Source: Haloarcula mannanilytica
GTDB taxonomy: Archaea > Halobacteriota > Halobacteria > Halobacteriales > Haloarculaceae
Length of the DNA stretch: 64,000 nucleotides
Direction: 5' to 3'
Assembly: GCF_005406125.1 (NCBI RefSeq)
Contig: NZ_BIXZ01000009.1
Coordinates: forward strand, 1 to 64,000
Made by a program: the position numbers and the translations under genes. Under the pieces are notes generated by a model that searched no databases, was not told the DNA's origin, and was given only the letters and a program-made list of their open reading frames with translations. Shown one piece after another: positions 51,802 to 60,793 of this stretch. The stretch's first letter is position 1; every line of letters begins with the position of its first letter.

Positions 51802-52536
51802 CTACTCCAAATAGATAGAGATGAGCGTAAACAGGGCGAATCCTCCCACGAGTGCGACGGCAGCCAGACGGGCCTCACCTTCATTGTGTGCCTCGGGAAT
51901 GATCTCCTCGACGGCAACCGTGAGCAGGATTCCGGCCGTAAAGGCGAGCAGTCCGAACTTGACGATCGCAGGTTGACCACGGACGAGCCAGTACCCGACG
52001 GTGACACCGAGAAAGATTGGAAGTGCGAACGAGAGGGATAACAGTAGCCGTGTTCGCCGCGGGATGCCCTTCGATTTGAAGGTGGCAATCGTGGCGAAGC
52101 CCTCTGGAATGTCGGCAGGAACCTGACCGAGTGCGAGGAGGAGTCCAAGACCTAGCGAAATCGTCGACCCGGCTCCGATCATCACGCCGTCGCTAAAGAG
52201 ATCGACGGCGACGCCGGCGAAAATACCCCAGGCACCTGACTTTGCACGTCCCCCGCCGGTTCGAGCGGCGATGAGGTCTGTGAGACTGTCAAGACCGATC
52301 GAGAAGAATCCTCCCGCGAGGAAAACGACGAGCACGAGCCACGGCGGGTCGGCTTCCAACGTCGTCGGAAGCAGCTCGATACCGACGACAGCGAGGATAA
52401 TGCCCGCCGCAACGTGGAGCGCTAAGCTGAGTGTATCGCCGGAGATCTCGAACCGTTCGGCGACGAGCCCACCGGAGATGTTCCCAAGGGCCGGCATCGA
52501 ACTCAATAGGAGCGCTGTCAGATAGCTGGTGGCCAC
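51802..52536 (-). CDS. ZIP-family metal transporter
   Basis: 244 residues, about eight membrane helices. Family motifs: LHVAAGIILAVVGIELLP near residue 40, GVAVDLFSDGVMIGAG near 110, DIPEGFATIATFKS near 142 (metal-binding helix), and VEEIIPEAHNEG near 210. No long His-rich loop. Imports Zn, Fe or related metals by family; specificity unknown. Lies just beyond the decayed IS. Confidence 0.86.
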   Translation of the reverse strand: MATSYLTALLLSSMPALGNISGGLVAERFEISGDTLSLALHVAAGIILAVVGIELLPTTLEADPPWLVLVVFLAGGFFSIGLDSLTDLIAARTGGGRAKSGAWGIFAGVAVDLFSDGVMIGAGSTISLGLGLLLALGQVPADIPEGFATIATFKSKGIPRRTRLLLSLSFALPIFLGVTVGYWLVRGQPAIVKFGLLAFTAGILLTVAVEEIIPEAHNEGEARLAAVALVGGFALFTLISIYLE

Positions 52537-52858
52537 GCTATTGACCTACCCATAATTCGGGTTTGACTCGGAAAGCCCTTACTCCGCTATCGAGGATTTT
52601 AGCAGTATCCCGTCCCGTAGCGCGAAAATCTACCCTCTCTCCGTGAGGACTCCTCCAGACCCCTGGTCTATCTGCGGTCACTCTCGGAAGAGTGCAAACG
52701 GATCTCCGTAAGAAATCGTGTTTGTACTTGCCCCCTTGTACTCGACGGAACCTACGAGTTGACGGACAATTTGGCCGTTCCGTCACTTATTACGGAGTGT
52801 ACAACGCTGTTCAGTTCGGCGGCGCGTATCTTGGTGCAACCAGGATACTCTGAACCAA
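52537..52858. other. intergenic region, nothing recognised
   Basis: 322 bases between the ZIP start and the 3' end of the 52859 gene. One minus-strand frame is spurious in composition. The first 50 bases upstream of the ZIP gene probably hold its promoter. Confidence 0.4.
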
Positions 52859-53296
52859 TTACGACTCGCCCAGAAACACCAGGAGATGAATATGCTTGAG
52901 AAACCAGAGCGGTAATATCACGCCGATCCCGACGCCAAAGAGTGGGCTATTCGAGGCGAGCCACACCACCTGTGCGAGAACCGTACCAAGCAGTACCACG
53001 CTATTGTACGCGATTCCATTAATCAGAATGTCTCCCGGTGTCTGTGGCCGTGGCCACTGTACGAGACTGTAATCACTCTTCGATGTTCGACTCGCGCTGA
53101 GTGCAATTATGAGTCCGGCCAATCCACTCCCAAACCACCCAAGGAGCACTATCGGGAGTGAAAACAAGCTGACTCCCAACACCAGACCGGCTCCGACCGG
53201 AAACATGATAACGACGAGTTCGACAACGGTGCATCGAGTAAGGTTAGTTCGCAAAGAAGTTAGCATATTCTTGACCCAAATCTGTACATCGGTCAA
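52859..53296 (-). CDS. hypothetical membrane protein
   Basis: About 145 residues, or 135 if it begins at the ATG at 53266 (MLTSLRTN). Four membrane helices (about 24-45, 48-66, 88-110, 118-138) and short soluble ends. No family recognised. Positioned beside the tRNA-like gene and downstream of nothing clear. Confidence 0.6.
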   Translation of the reverse strand: MTDVQIWVKNMLTSLRTNLTRCTVVELVVIMFPVGAGLVLGVSLFSLPIVLLGWFGSGLAGLIIALSASRTSKSDYSLVQWPRPQTPGDILINGIAYNSVVLLGTVLAQVVWLASNSPLFGVGIGVILPLWFLKHIHLLVFLGES

Positions 53297-53357
53297 CCAA
53301 CCATTTCACTTCGTTCTTGGGAGACTTTTCTTCTCCTCGTCGGTGACCGGTCGAGAA

Positions 53358-53432
53358 TACTCCGTCGAGGATTTGAACCTCGGTCCTCGGCGTGAGATGC
53401 CGAGATGATTGGCCGAGCTACACCAATGGAGC
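53358..53432 (-). tRNA. tRNA-Glu (CTC), acceptor slightly degenerate
   Basis: 75-base cloverleaf: acceptor 5' GCTCCAT, TG, a weak haloarchaeal-type D arm (GTGT... TCAT), anticodon arm TCGGC-ATCTCAC-GCCGA with anticodon CTC, short variable loop GGAC, and T arm CGAGG-TTCAAAT-CCTCG, then ACGGAGT and A73. The acceptor pairs except A6-C67 and one G-U at the top. A functional tRNA-Glu is expected to be GCTCCGT/ACGGAGC, so two changes weaken it. May be an accessory copy or a decaying one; it could also mark an attachment site. Confidence 0.7.
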
Positions 53433-53502
53433 ATTTTGAGCTCACTGGCCAATCCAGTTAAACCCACTCACTTCACGACATCGAATCCGACGACGCAGAC
53501 GA

Positions 53503-53733
53503 CTATCTGGTGTCTGCAGAGGAAACCACCCAATGTTTGATGAGTTCGTTTACGTTGTAGAAGAGGATACCAACTGAGAGGAGGGTCGTGACGAAATAAA
53601 TAATCAATCCTGGTGGGCCACCGATCGATGTACCGATTGCACCTCCTCCAAACCCGATGACCGTGAGTTCGATCCACGTCACTACGATCCGAGACAGCAA
53701 TCGGGGTTCCGAATTGGGCTGTGTCGATGTCAT
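53503..53733 (-). CDS. small membrane protein downstream of cydB
   Basis: 76 residues with two membrane helices (about 18-35 and 44-63). SRIVVTWIELTVIGFGGGAIG then GLIIYFVTTLLSVGILFY. Lies 93 bases downstream of cydB on the same strand. Could be a small subunit of the bd oxidase, as such subunits are short and hydrophobic, but no motif proves it. Not otherwise recognised. Confidence 0.55.
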   Translation of the reverse strand: MTSTQPNSEPRLLSRIVVTWIELTVIGFGGGAIGTSIGGPPGLIIYFVTTLLSVGILFYNVNELIKHWVVSSADTR

Positions 53734-53826
53734 CGGTTCAGAGTACCATATTTAGGACGCGATGTTGATTTTCTGTTTCACTCTGTCCACGCAACTCAAC
53801 GATACGCCGTTGGCTGATTATACGTC

Positions 53827-54831
53827 TCATCCGTAGGTTTCCTCGGTATCGACGGGACCACTGAACGCTGAATAGAGCACGACAAAGTAGCCGAGGACGA
53901 TCGGGAGCAGCACGCTCGCCATGATCGACATAATATTGAGTGGAAGCGTAGAGATAATCGCCTCTCGGACGGTGAGTCCTGCGGTCCGATCCACGAAGGG
54001 AAACAGAAGGGTTGCGACAAGCCCCACGAGTCCGAAGACGAGTGTGGCTGTCGCCGCGAACGCGGCGTAGTACCGACGTCTACGGAGCGCGACGGTATAG
54101 ATTCCCGTCAGGGTAGCAGTGAGCATCACAAGTGCGACGACGGTGATCGAACGGAACGAGGAGCGCAGCCCTGGCTCAGTGACATATATCACTCCGAGAG
54201 TAATGATCGCGATACCAAGATAGCCCACGGCAGCTCGGATACCGTAGTCTCGCATCTCATCTCGCAGAGCGCCACGGGTTTTCAGGCCGAGGAACGCCGC
54301 ACCATCGACAATCGTGAGGACAAGGACTGTGACACCACCGAGGACCCCCACTGGGGTGATGAGGCCGGTCGCTCCGACCAGCCAGTTCATCACGAACAGC
54401 CCCAGCAGAAACGGTGTCACGGTACTCCCGATGACGAACGAATAGCCCCAGAGTGTCCGCCAGCGGTCGTCTTCACGCTCCTCGTACATCTCTGGAGCAA
54501 GCCCTCGGAGACCGAGTGCGGCTAGAATCGCGAACATCAACAGATAGTACCGGCTGAAGAGATTCGCGTAGACGGACGGAAACGCCGCGAATAGTGCCCC
54601 ACCGAAGACGACGAGCCAGACCTCGTTCCCGTCCCAGAACGGCCCGACAGCCGCCAACAGCTGTTCTTTCTCGTGATCGTCGTTACGGGTCGCAAACAGG
54701 ACGCCTACGCCGAAGTCGAAGCCGTCGAGAAAGAGGAACATCCCAAAGATGAAAAACAGCAGCGCGAACCAGAGTTCGGCGAGCGGCAATCCGAATAAGG
54801 GCTTCGTAGCCAGCGATTCGACATTAGTCAC
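53827..54831 (-). CDS. cydB: cytochrome bd oxidase subunit II
   Basis: 334 residues with about eight or nine membrane helices. Family motifs LDGFDFGVGVLFATR near residue 35, AVGPFWDGNEVWLVVFGGALFAAFPSVYA near 62, and SRYYLLMFAILAALGLRGLAPE near 93. Completes the quinol oxidase with CydA (8-base overlap). Alternative terminal oxidase with high oxygen affinity or cyanide insensitivity, not copper-dependent, which suits a metal-stress island. Confidence 0.9.
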   Translation of the reverse strand: MTNVESLATKPLFGLPLAELWFALLFFIFGMFLFLDGFDFGVGVLFATRNDDHEKEQLLAAVGPFWDGNEVWLVVFGGALFAAFPSVYANLFSRYYLLMFAILAALGLRGLAPEMYEEREDDRWRTLWGYSFVIGSTVTPFLLGLFVMNWLVGATGLITPVGVLGGVTVLVLTIVDGAAFLGLKTRGALRDEMRDYGIRAAVGYLGIAIITLGVIYVTEPGLRSSFRSITVVALVMLTATLTGIYTVALRRRRYYAAFAATATLVFGLVGLVATLLFPFVDRTAGLTVREAIISTLPLNIMSIMASVLLPIVLGYFVVLYSAFSGPVDTEETYG

Positions 54832-56257
54832 CGGACGTCACCTCTGACTCTTGGATGTGGGCAGCATCACTCTGCGTGAGTTCGTCCCGGGGTGGTGGTC
54901 CCGCTCGGATGATACGACCGACGACGTATGTGTAGAGGCTCAATAACAGGATGTACCCAGCAACGAATCCGAGGAGCGTGAACGTTGCTTCGGCGCCTGT
55001 GAGGCTCGGAGAGACGCCGGCACTCGTCCTCATTACCCCCTGAATGACCCACGGTTGTCGCCCGACTTCGGTGACGATCCATCCGACCTCTACGGCGACG
55101 AATCCCAAGAGAGACGACGCCATCAACGCCTTATGCAGCAGGTCATCCTCGAAGAGTTCGCCACGCCACCATCGATAGACGCCCCAGACGGCCAGCAGAA
55201 TGAACCAGAAGCCGAGCGCCACCATAATCCGGAACGCCCAGAAGACGATCGCCACTGGTGGAGCTTTCGTTGAGAAGGATTCGAGGCCGCGTATCGTTGC
55301 CTGTGGGTTTCCTCCACTCGCGAGCCAGGATGCGCCACCCGGGATGCCGATGCCAAAGAGATCTTTTGTACGGGGGTTCAGCAGGTCATTAACGTCCGTG
55401 GGGAACGCGACGATATACTCGGGGACGTAGGAGTCAGTTTCCCAAACGGCTTCCATCGCGGCGAATTTCTGTGGTTGGGTTTCGGAGACGTGGCGGGCAT
55501 ACTCATCACCCTGAATCACTTGCAGTGGGGCCGTGATGAGCAGGACAGCGAGTGCGATTTTGAGCGTCTTCTCCCAGAAATCGATGTGTTTAATCGGATA
55601 CCCCCAGACGTGGTGACGGAACACGTAGTAGGCGGCAACGCCGGCCATGAAGAGCGCGACCGACTCGACAGCAGCGTTCTGCATATGGATGAACATATAA
55701 GGGAATCGTGGGTTGAGATAGGCCGCGAGCGGATCGGTAAGCTTCACAATTCGATTGCCGTTCTCTACGACAATTTCGAACCCACGCGGCGTCTGCATCC
55801 ACGAGTTCGCGATGAGGATCCAGACGGCTGAGAGCCAGGTGCCGAGCCCGACAGCGATACTCGACAGGAAGTACAGCCGGTCAGACACCCGGTCCCGTCC
55901 AAAGACGAAGATACCGAGGAACGTGGCTTCAAGCATGAATGCCATCATTCCCTCCAGGGCGAGCGGGCCGCCAAACAGCTCCCCCGCGGTCGTTGAGAAC
56001 GCGGCGAAGTTCGTTCCGAATTCGAACTCGAGGACGAGTCCGGTTACCGTTCCAACGACGAAGCTGACCGCAAATATTCGTGTCCAGAACCGACGAAGCT
56101 GTTCGTACACCGGCTGTTTGGTCCGAATCTCTTTCCATGTGAAATAGATGAGAAACGGTGCAAGGCCCATACTCATCACTGGGAAGATGATGTGAACGAT
56201 CGTGGTGAGCGCAAACTGGAGTCGGCTCGCAAGAACGGGATCAACCACCGGTCTCAC
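54824..56257 (-). CDS. cydA: cytochrome bd oxidase subunit I
   Basis: 477 residues, about nine membrane helices. Heme-ligand regions: His in ALTTIVHIIFPVMS near residue 20, GGPLALEGMMAFMLEATFLGIFVFG near 95, and VTEVGRQPWVIQGVMRT near 415 (the GRQPW signature). The long hydrophilic Q-loop lies at about 245-325; its length and sequence look like the short-loop (CIO) type. Overlaps cydB by 8 bases. Reduces O2 with quinol electrons and pumps charge. Confidence 0.92.
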   Translation of the reverse strand: MRPVVDPVLASRLQFALTTIVHIIFPVMSMGLAPFLIYFTWKEIRTKQPVYEQLRRFWTRIFAVSFVVGTVTGLVLEFEFGTNFAAFSTTAGELFGGPLALEGMMAFMLEATFLGIFVFGRDRVSDRLYFLSSIAVGLGTWLSAVWILIANSWMQTPRGFEIVVENGNRIVKLTDPLAAYLNPRFPYMFIHMQNAAVESVALFMAGVAAYYVFRHHVWGYPIKHIDFWEKTLKIALAVLLITAPLQVIQGDEYARHVSETQPQKFAAMEAVWETDSYVPEYIVAFPTDVNDLLNPRTKDLFGIGIPGGASWLASGGNPQATIRGLESFSTKAPPVAIVFWAFRIMVALGFWFILLAVWGVYRWWRGELFEDDLLHKALMASSLLGFVAVEVGWIVTEVGRQPWVIQGVMRTSAGVSPSLTGAEATFTLLGFVAGYILLLSLYTYVVGRIIRAGPPPRDELTQSDAAHIQESEVTSGD

Positions 56258-56435
56258 CTCGACAGATGTCGTTATTGGTCTGAACGATGATTCGCAGATC
56301 GGGTAAAAAATGGACCCCTGTCGGATAGAATGCCATCACTCCGACTTTGCGACTTCGGTACGTCAAATGAAGGCGGTGTCCTATGTATTGGGAATCCGCC
56401 TTCGACCCTTATACTGGGGGATTTGATTAGTGAGT

Positions 56436-57020
56436 ATGGAGCGTCGACAGGTCCTCAAGACAGCCGGAATTCTCGCAACAGGTGGCGTAACCAGTCTCGC
56501 AGGTTGTAGTTCTGGAAACGGTGATGGTAGCGGTGAGCCGACTACGACCGAGACTGAGGAGACGACCGGCGGTTCGGGAGGAGAAACGGCCGGTGGCGCG
56601 GGGGGATCGAACACGGTTATGATGGTCACCGAAGGGAGCGAGTACTATTTCGATCCCATCGGTCTGTTCGTCGAATCCGGGGAGACAGTCACGTTCGAAA
56701 TCCAGAGTGGGAGTCACTCAGCAACTGCCTACAAACAAGGAACGAGTTCAGCAGAGGTGACGCGGATTCCCGACGGAGCGGAAGCGTTCAACAGCGAGGT
56801 TCTGAGTGAACAAGGCGCAACGTACGAGCATACGTTCGAGACCACGGGCACGTACGATTATTTCTGTATCCCGCACAAGTCCCTGGGGATGGTTGGTCGG
56901 ATTGTCGTTGGCGAACCCGGCGGTCCCGCGGAGGGGAGTATGCCGCCGGACGGAGACGTTCCCGAAAGCCAGACCATCGTCGATCAAGGCAGCGTCTCGT
57001 ACAGCTCGTTCTCCGGGTAG
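56436..57020 (+). CDS. halocyanin-type blue copper lipoprotein
   Basis: About 194 residues from MERRQVLK at 56436 (MSMER at 56430 also possible). Twin-arginine-like start and lipobox LAGC near residue 23, then an Thr/Glu/Gly-rich linker. Blue copper domain: SGSHSATAYKQG, YDYFCIPHKSLGMVGR. Closely similar to the domain in 17613-18359 (YYCIPHKTVGMVGR), so a paralog. Divergent from cydAB; an electron donor to the respiratory chain is a plausible role. Confidence 0.87.
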   Translation: MERRQVLKTAGILATGGVTSLAGCSSGNGDGSGEPTTTETEETTGGSGGETAGGAGGSNTVMMVTEGSEYYFDPIGLFVESGETVTFEIQSGSHSATAYKQGTSSAEVTRIPDGAEAFNSEVLSEQGATYEHTFETTGTYDYFCIPHKSLGMVGRIVVGEPGGPAEGSMPPDGDVPESQTIVDQGSVSYSSFSG

Positions 57021-57123
57021 GCGGCCGCGTACACTGCGAGCTGTGCGCTCCGGAATCACTTGTACACTATATGGCCGACATCGACTGTGCTTCGGACCTA
57101 CAGTATGGAGACACACGCTGCCG

Positions 57124-57876
57124 ATGACGCTCGCACAAGGCTCGTGGCCGACATACACGGATGCTGCCCTCGATAGTGTTCGGCAGGAACGACGCGAGGT
57201 CGAGCGCGAGTGTCAAGCTTTCCAACGGTTTCGCCAGCGTATTCAGACTGCCGACACACAGACTCCTCGGTTCGAACGGTCCGTTGTTGGAGTGGATCAG
57301 AGCCTGACATCCGAAGAGAAGTCGATCCGTGATACTATCGAGCCGTGGTATTATGATACTGTGATGGCGGTCGACCACTACGGCGACGTGTACGGTGATT
57401 CGTTCGAGGCGAGCCTCAGTGCCGAGTTCGGGGTCGATGTGCTGGTTCTCATTTCAGAAGCGACTACGTTCTCACCGCTCATCAAACAACGACTCCTCGA
57501 GGCCGCACAGCAGTGTATTGACAACCGCCGGGTCTTTCTGGAGACGCTCAAGGCTGAATTCACTACGCTCAAAGACGCGCAATCTACAGTTCAAGAGATT
57601 CGAGAGGCGATAGCAGAACTTGATTCTACGGAATCACAGGGAATCTCAGATACTGAACTGACCGATCGATACGACACGCTTCACACGTTGACTGATGAAT
57701 GTAAGAGTTGGATCCAGCAACGGCAGGAGGTAATCCACGCTCATCGAATCGATCGGTCGGCAGACGTGGATGCCTACACTGACCTCTGTTCGTATCTCTA
57801 TGAGGGTCTGGAGGTTGATTATCCGGTGTTGGCGATGTTTGTCGATCTCTTGGAGATCATCTCCCAATATGAGTAG
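57124..57876 (+). CDS. hypothetical helical protein (DUF7260-like)
   Basis: About 250 residues from MTLAQGSW at 57124 (upstream frame is not protein-like). Almost wholly helical with coiled-coil-like stretches (VRQERREVERECQAFQRFRQ, EAAQQCIDNRRVFLETLKAE). Resembles the haloarchaeal DUF7260 type in size and pattern; not certain. Function unknown. Confidence 0.58.
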   Translation: MTLAQGSWPTYTDAALDSVRQERREVERECQAFQRFRQRIQTADTQTPRFERSVVGVDQSLTSEEKSIRDTIEPWYYDTVMAVDHYGDVYGDSFEASLSAEFGVDVLVLISEATTFSPLIKQRLLEAAQQCIDNRRVFLETLKAEFTTLKDAQSTVQEIREAIAELDSTESQGISDTELTDRYDTLHTLTDECKSWIQQRQEVIHAHRIDRSADVDAYTDLCSYLYEGLEVDYPVLAMFVDLLEIISQYE

Positions 57877-57985
57877 TTCTCTCTTTCACCTCCTACTCAG
57901 TCTTGATGTCCTCCCATGGCTGAACAGTAGTTGCTGATTTGGCTGCGATTAGTGCTGGCAAACTGGGCGCTGGAATCGAAGGACC

Positions 57986-58004
57986 CCGTGCACCGGGTGC
58001 ACGG
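57986..58004. repeat. perfect 8-bp inverted repeat in an intergenic region
   Basis: CCGTGCAC (57986-57993), CGG, GTGCACGG (57997-58004). A strong GC stem between the DUF7260-like gene and the next small gene. No T-run follows, so it is not an obvious terminator. Possible operator or mRNA hairpin. Confidence 0.55.
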
Positions 58005-58159
58005 CTTTCAGAATCGGCGTGAGTGGGTGTCGAACATATTAGATAATCGACCCCAGCAATTACTGTGAAGGGGTGGGCTTCCGCTTACACCGTGTTAGTT
58101 CCGGTTTCCAGCAAATCTACTTTGTTAACGGTTTTGTCTATCCGGTCACAACAGTACAT

Positions 58160-58345
58160 ATGGAATTCGACTTCGTGCGCTCGGTGGCTCCCCTCGTCGT
58201 TATTGTCGCCGTCGCGGCGATTGCGCTCACGACCGTGATGACTTCCTCGACAGTCTTCATGATGGTTCTGCCCTCAATGATTATCTTCTCGGTCATCGCG
58301 TTCTTCCTGGGAATGAAACATGGCGAGTTCCGCGCCAGTCCATAA
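58160..58345 (+). CDS. small two-helix membrane protein (DUF7333-like)
   Basis: About 61 residues from MEFDFVRS at 58160. Two membrane helices (about 8-28 and 31-50), SSTVFMMVLPSMIIFSVIAFFLG, then MKHGEFRASP. The MKHGE end is typical of a short haloarchaeal membrane family (DUF7333-like in my recollection). Start chosen because the upstream extension is not protein-like. Confidence 0.6.
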   Translation: MEFDFVRSVAPLVVIVAVAAIALTTVMTSSTVFMMVLPSMIIFSVIAFFLGMKHGEFRASP

Positions 58346-58454
58346 CAGGCCGACCCAGTAGCCGAAATCCGCGGGGTTGCGATCCATGCTAGCCGCCAGC
58401 TGTGTTGATTCAGATTATTTCGATGACCGGTACGCAGTCCTAGCGACGGCTGTT

Positions 58455-59180
58455 TTAGAGTCCGCCCGTCGCCGTCAGATAGGCCCCTGCGAACTGCACC
58501 GCGTTATACGTCCCGTGAATCACAGCCGGCACTGTGAGGTTGTCCGTATACTCGTACGCTGCTCCCAGTACTAAGGCTAGGACGAATGCGATACCGATGT
58601 ACACCAGTTTGCCTTCCCCTGACAACGAGAAGAGATGGATCGATGCGAACAGAGCGCTTGCGAGGATAATTGCACGAGCCGGATGGAGACTTTCACGTAG
58701 GGTACCCTGTACGAGGCCCCGGAACAACAGTTCTTCTCCCGGACCGACCAATAGGAATTGGAGCGGGATGAGAAGAAGGAATACACTCGGATTTTGTCGC
58801 CCGACTTCGACGATCTGATTCTGAGCCGAGTTCAGACCGAGGGCCGTGATTACTGAGGACGCCACAAAGAGCAACCCCAGGATCGCTATACTCCCCCCGA
58901 CAATCACCGCCCCATCACGCTTGTCAGGGAGACGAACTGGGACGAATCGCAATCCGAGATCACGGCCTTTGAGATAGAGGACGGCGATGCCCCCAAACGT
59001 CACTCCTTGGAGGAAGAACGTGCTCACAACCAGTCTGAGGCCTGGACGTGACGTGAGGTCGACTCCGAACAACCCGACGACCGTCCCGACGGCAAGGATT
59101 ACGATAGCCCCCGCGACGTATGACCCATATGTGAGACCAATCGCCGAGGCGACAGAACGGAAGCGAGATATCGACGACAT
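58455..59180 (-). CDS. CPBP-family intramembrane glutamic protease
   Basis: 241 residues, seven to eight membrane helices. Catalytic motifs: GEELLFRGLVQG near residue 147 (EExxxR), FASIHLFSL near 177 (second motif), and VIHGTYNAVQFA near 222 (HxxxN). These are the ABI/CPBP features. Abundant in haloarchaea; may process prenylated or membrane proteins. Substrate unknown. Confidence 0.87.
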   Translation of the reverse strand: MSSISRFRSVASAIGLTYGSYVAGAIVILAVGTVVGLFGVDLTSRPGLRLVVSTFFLQGVTFGGIAVLYLKGRDLGLRFVPVRLPDKRDGAVIVGGSIAILGLLFVASSVITALGLNSAQNQIVEVGRQNPSVFLLLIPLQFLLVGPGEELLFRGLVQGTLRESLHPARAIILASALFASIHLFSLSGEGKLVYIGIAFVLALVLGAAYEYTDNLTVPAVIHGTYNAVQFAGAYLTATGGL

Positions 59181-59278
59181 TAATCAGATGTGAGCGTAGG
59201 GCTCCACCCTACAAGCTGGCTTCGATAGGTCGATTCCGGCGCTGTTCATTCCAAGACATCCCGCGGTAGTGATTTTAT

Positions 59279-59722
59279 TCATAGCTGACGTTCAGGTTCA
59301 ACGAGGTTCGATCCAGCGAGGACTGTAATTGTAACGAGCACGAACGCGATCAGTGAGAGATTCGGAATCGTGAGTCCGAGCACCGGAGCCTGCCACTGGA
59401 CGACTGCACAGGGACCAGCAAAGGTGCATGAGGCCGTCGTTGCTTGGAGTACGGAGTGATATCCCGCGATTGAAGCTCCCACCACGGATAGTGGCACGAC
59501 CGTTCGCCAGATTGTGTTGTGGCTCTCGAGAGCGGCAACGCCAAGAACGACGACAAGCGGATACATGAGGATACGTTGATACCAGCAGAGGGTACACGGA
59601 ACGAGACCGAGGCCGAGACTGAACCAGAGGCTTCCCAGGGTCGCAACTGCCGCGACGCCTGCCCCGCCTGCAAGCCAGAATCGTCCGTCGGACATCCATG
59701 ACTCAGTTTGATCCAGCTGCAT
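59279..59722 (-). CDS. dsbB: DsbB-family disulfide oxidoreductase
   Basis: 147 residues, four membrane helices. Active-site pair PCTLCWYQR near residue 42 and second Cys pair ASCTFAGPC near 98-104. Re-oxidises a DsbA-like partner and passes electrons to quinone. Overlaps the DsbA-like gene by 20 bases, so the two are cotranslated. Confidence 0.88.
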   Translation of the reverse strand: MQLDQTESWMSDGRFWLAGGAGVAAVATLGSLWFSLGLGLVPCTLCWYQRILMYPLVVVLGVAALESHNTIWRTVVPLSVVGASIAGYHSVLQATTASCTFAGPCAVVQWQAPVLGLTIPNLSLIAFVLVTITVLAGSNLVEPERQL

Positions 59723-60689
59723 CTTCGATCAACTGTCTTGTTCGCTCTTCGTTTCCGAGTGGATTGACCGTCGTGCCATCGATGAGGAGCGTGGGTGTGG
59801 CGTCGACACCGGTATCGCTCGCAGCCCTGTCAGTCGCCCGCAGCACGTCGTCGTACTGGTTTTCTTGGATCGCCGTGCGGATCGACGCCGTCTCGGAGAC
59901 GCCTGCGGCCTGAGCAAACTCGACCAGTCTCTCGGCGGTCGCCCACTGGTCGCTCTCGGGTGGCTGATTCCGGAACACGTATTCGTGGAACGCCCAGTAC
60001 GAGGCTGGCTCGGTGTTCCAGACAGCTAACCCGGCTTGGCCGGCTGCGGGTGCATCGGGGCCCAGAAATGGGTCGCCACCGATATATGCGAGATTGCGGA
60101 ACTTGAGCGCGATCGTTCCTGGTTCCACGTAGTCCGTCACGAGTTGTGAAAGCATCTCCGTACTGAACTGGGCGCAGTACGGACACTTCCAGCTCCCGAA
60201 GTATGTGACCGTGACATCGGCATCAGCAGACCCCATCGTCGCATACCGGGATTCGCTAGGCGAGTCGGGAATCGGGGCAGTGGCGACGGCGCCCGTATCA
60301 CCTCCAGCATTCGCACCGCCCTCCGGTTCAGTACTCGTATTGTTAGAGAGAGCGGTGGCGCCGATCACGAGACCGGCAGTGGCGGCACCACCGCCGGCGA
60401 GGAGAAGCTGTCGGCGGGTCAGTCCTCCGACAGCAGCTCCGACACCTCCCTCGGAGAGCCGCTCTGAGAACGTGCGTGAATCGACGGCTGCGTCCGCCCG
60501 TTTGTAGTCCACACGTGAGAGGTCGTCGGGATGAGCGGCGAGCCAATGTCTGTAGAGCTGCTCGTCAGTCTCGTCACCGAGTTGTTCACCACAATAATGG
60601 CAGGCGCTGTGAACGTTCCATGTGTGGTCACGCGCTGCTCCAGCTGTTTCGAATTGATCTGTACAGATCGGGCAGGTATGGGCAGTCAT
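59703..60689 (-). CDS. DsbA-like thioredoxin with N-terminal C2H2-type zinc-finger region
   Basis: 328 residues. N-terminal 60 residues have Cys/His clusters (CPICTDQF, HTWNVHSACHYCGEQL, HWLAAHP) that look like two zinc fingers. At about 91 an internal twin-Arg plus hydrophobic segment (TRRQLLLAGGGAATAGLVIG) follows, then a DSBA-like thioredoxin domain (about 150-325) with active site SWKCPYCAQF and cis-Pro segment VDATPTLLIDG. Probably a membrane-tethered thiol oxidase facing outside, with DsbB downstream. How an N-terminal zinc-binding region and Tat-like motif combine is unclear. Confidence 0.82.
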   Translation of the reverse strand: MTAHTCPICTDQFETAGAARDHTWNVHSACHYCGEQLGDETDEQLYRHWLAAHPDDLSRVDYKRADAAVDSRTFSERLSEGGVGAAVGGLTRRQLLLAGGGAATAGLVIGATALSNNTSTEPEGGANAGGDTGAVATAPIPDSPSESRYATMGSADADVTVTYFGSWKCPYCAQFSTEMLSQLVTDYVEPGTIALKFRNLAYIGGDPFLGPDAPAAGQAGLAVWNTEPASYWAFHEYVFRNQPPESDQWATAERLVEFAQAAGVSETASIRTAIQENQYDDVLRATDRAASDTGVDATPTLLIDGTTVNPLGNEERTRQLIEDAAGSN

Positions 60690-60793
60690 TCGTGATCACT
60701 ACTCCAGGTAGCAGATTTCATAGGCATCGTGTTGTGCTCTCATAGTGAGCTGTATTGTCGGTATCTGTGGCATTGTTTTATGACTCGCTGTCA

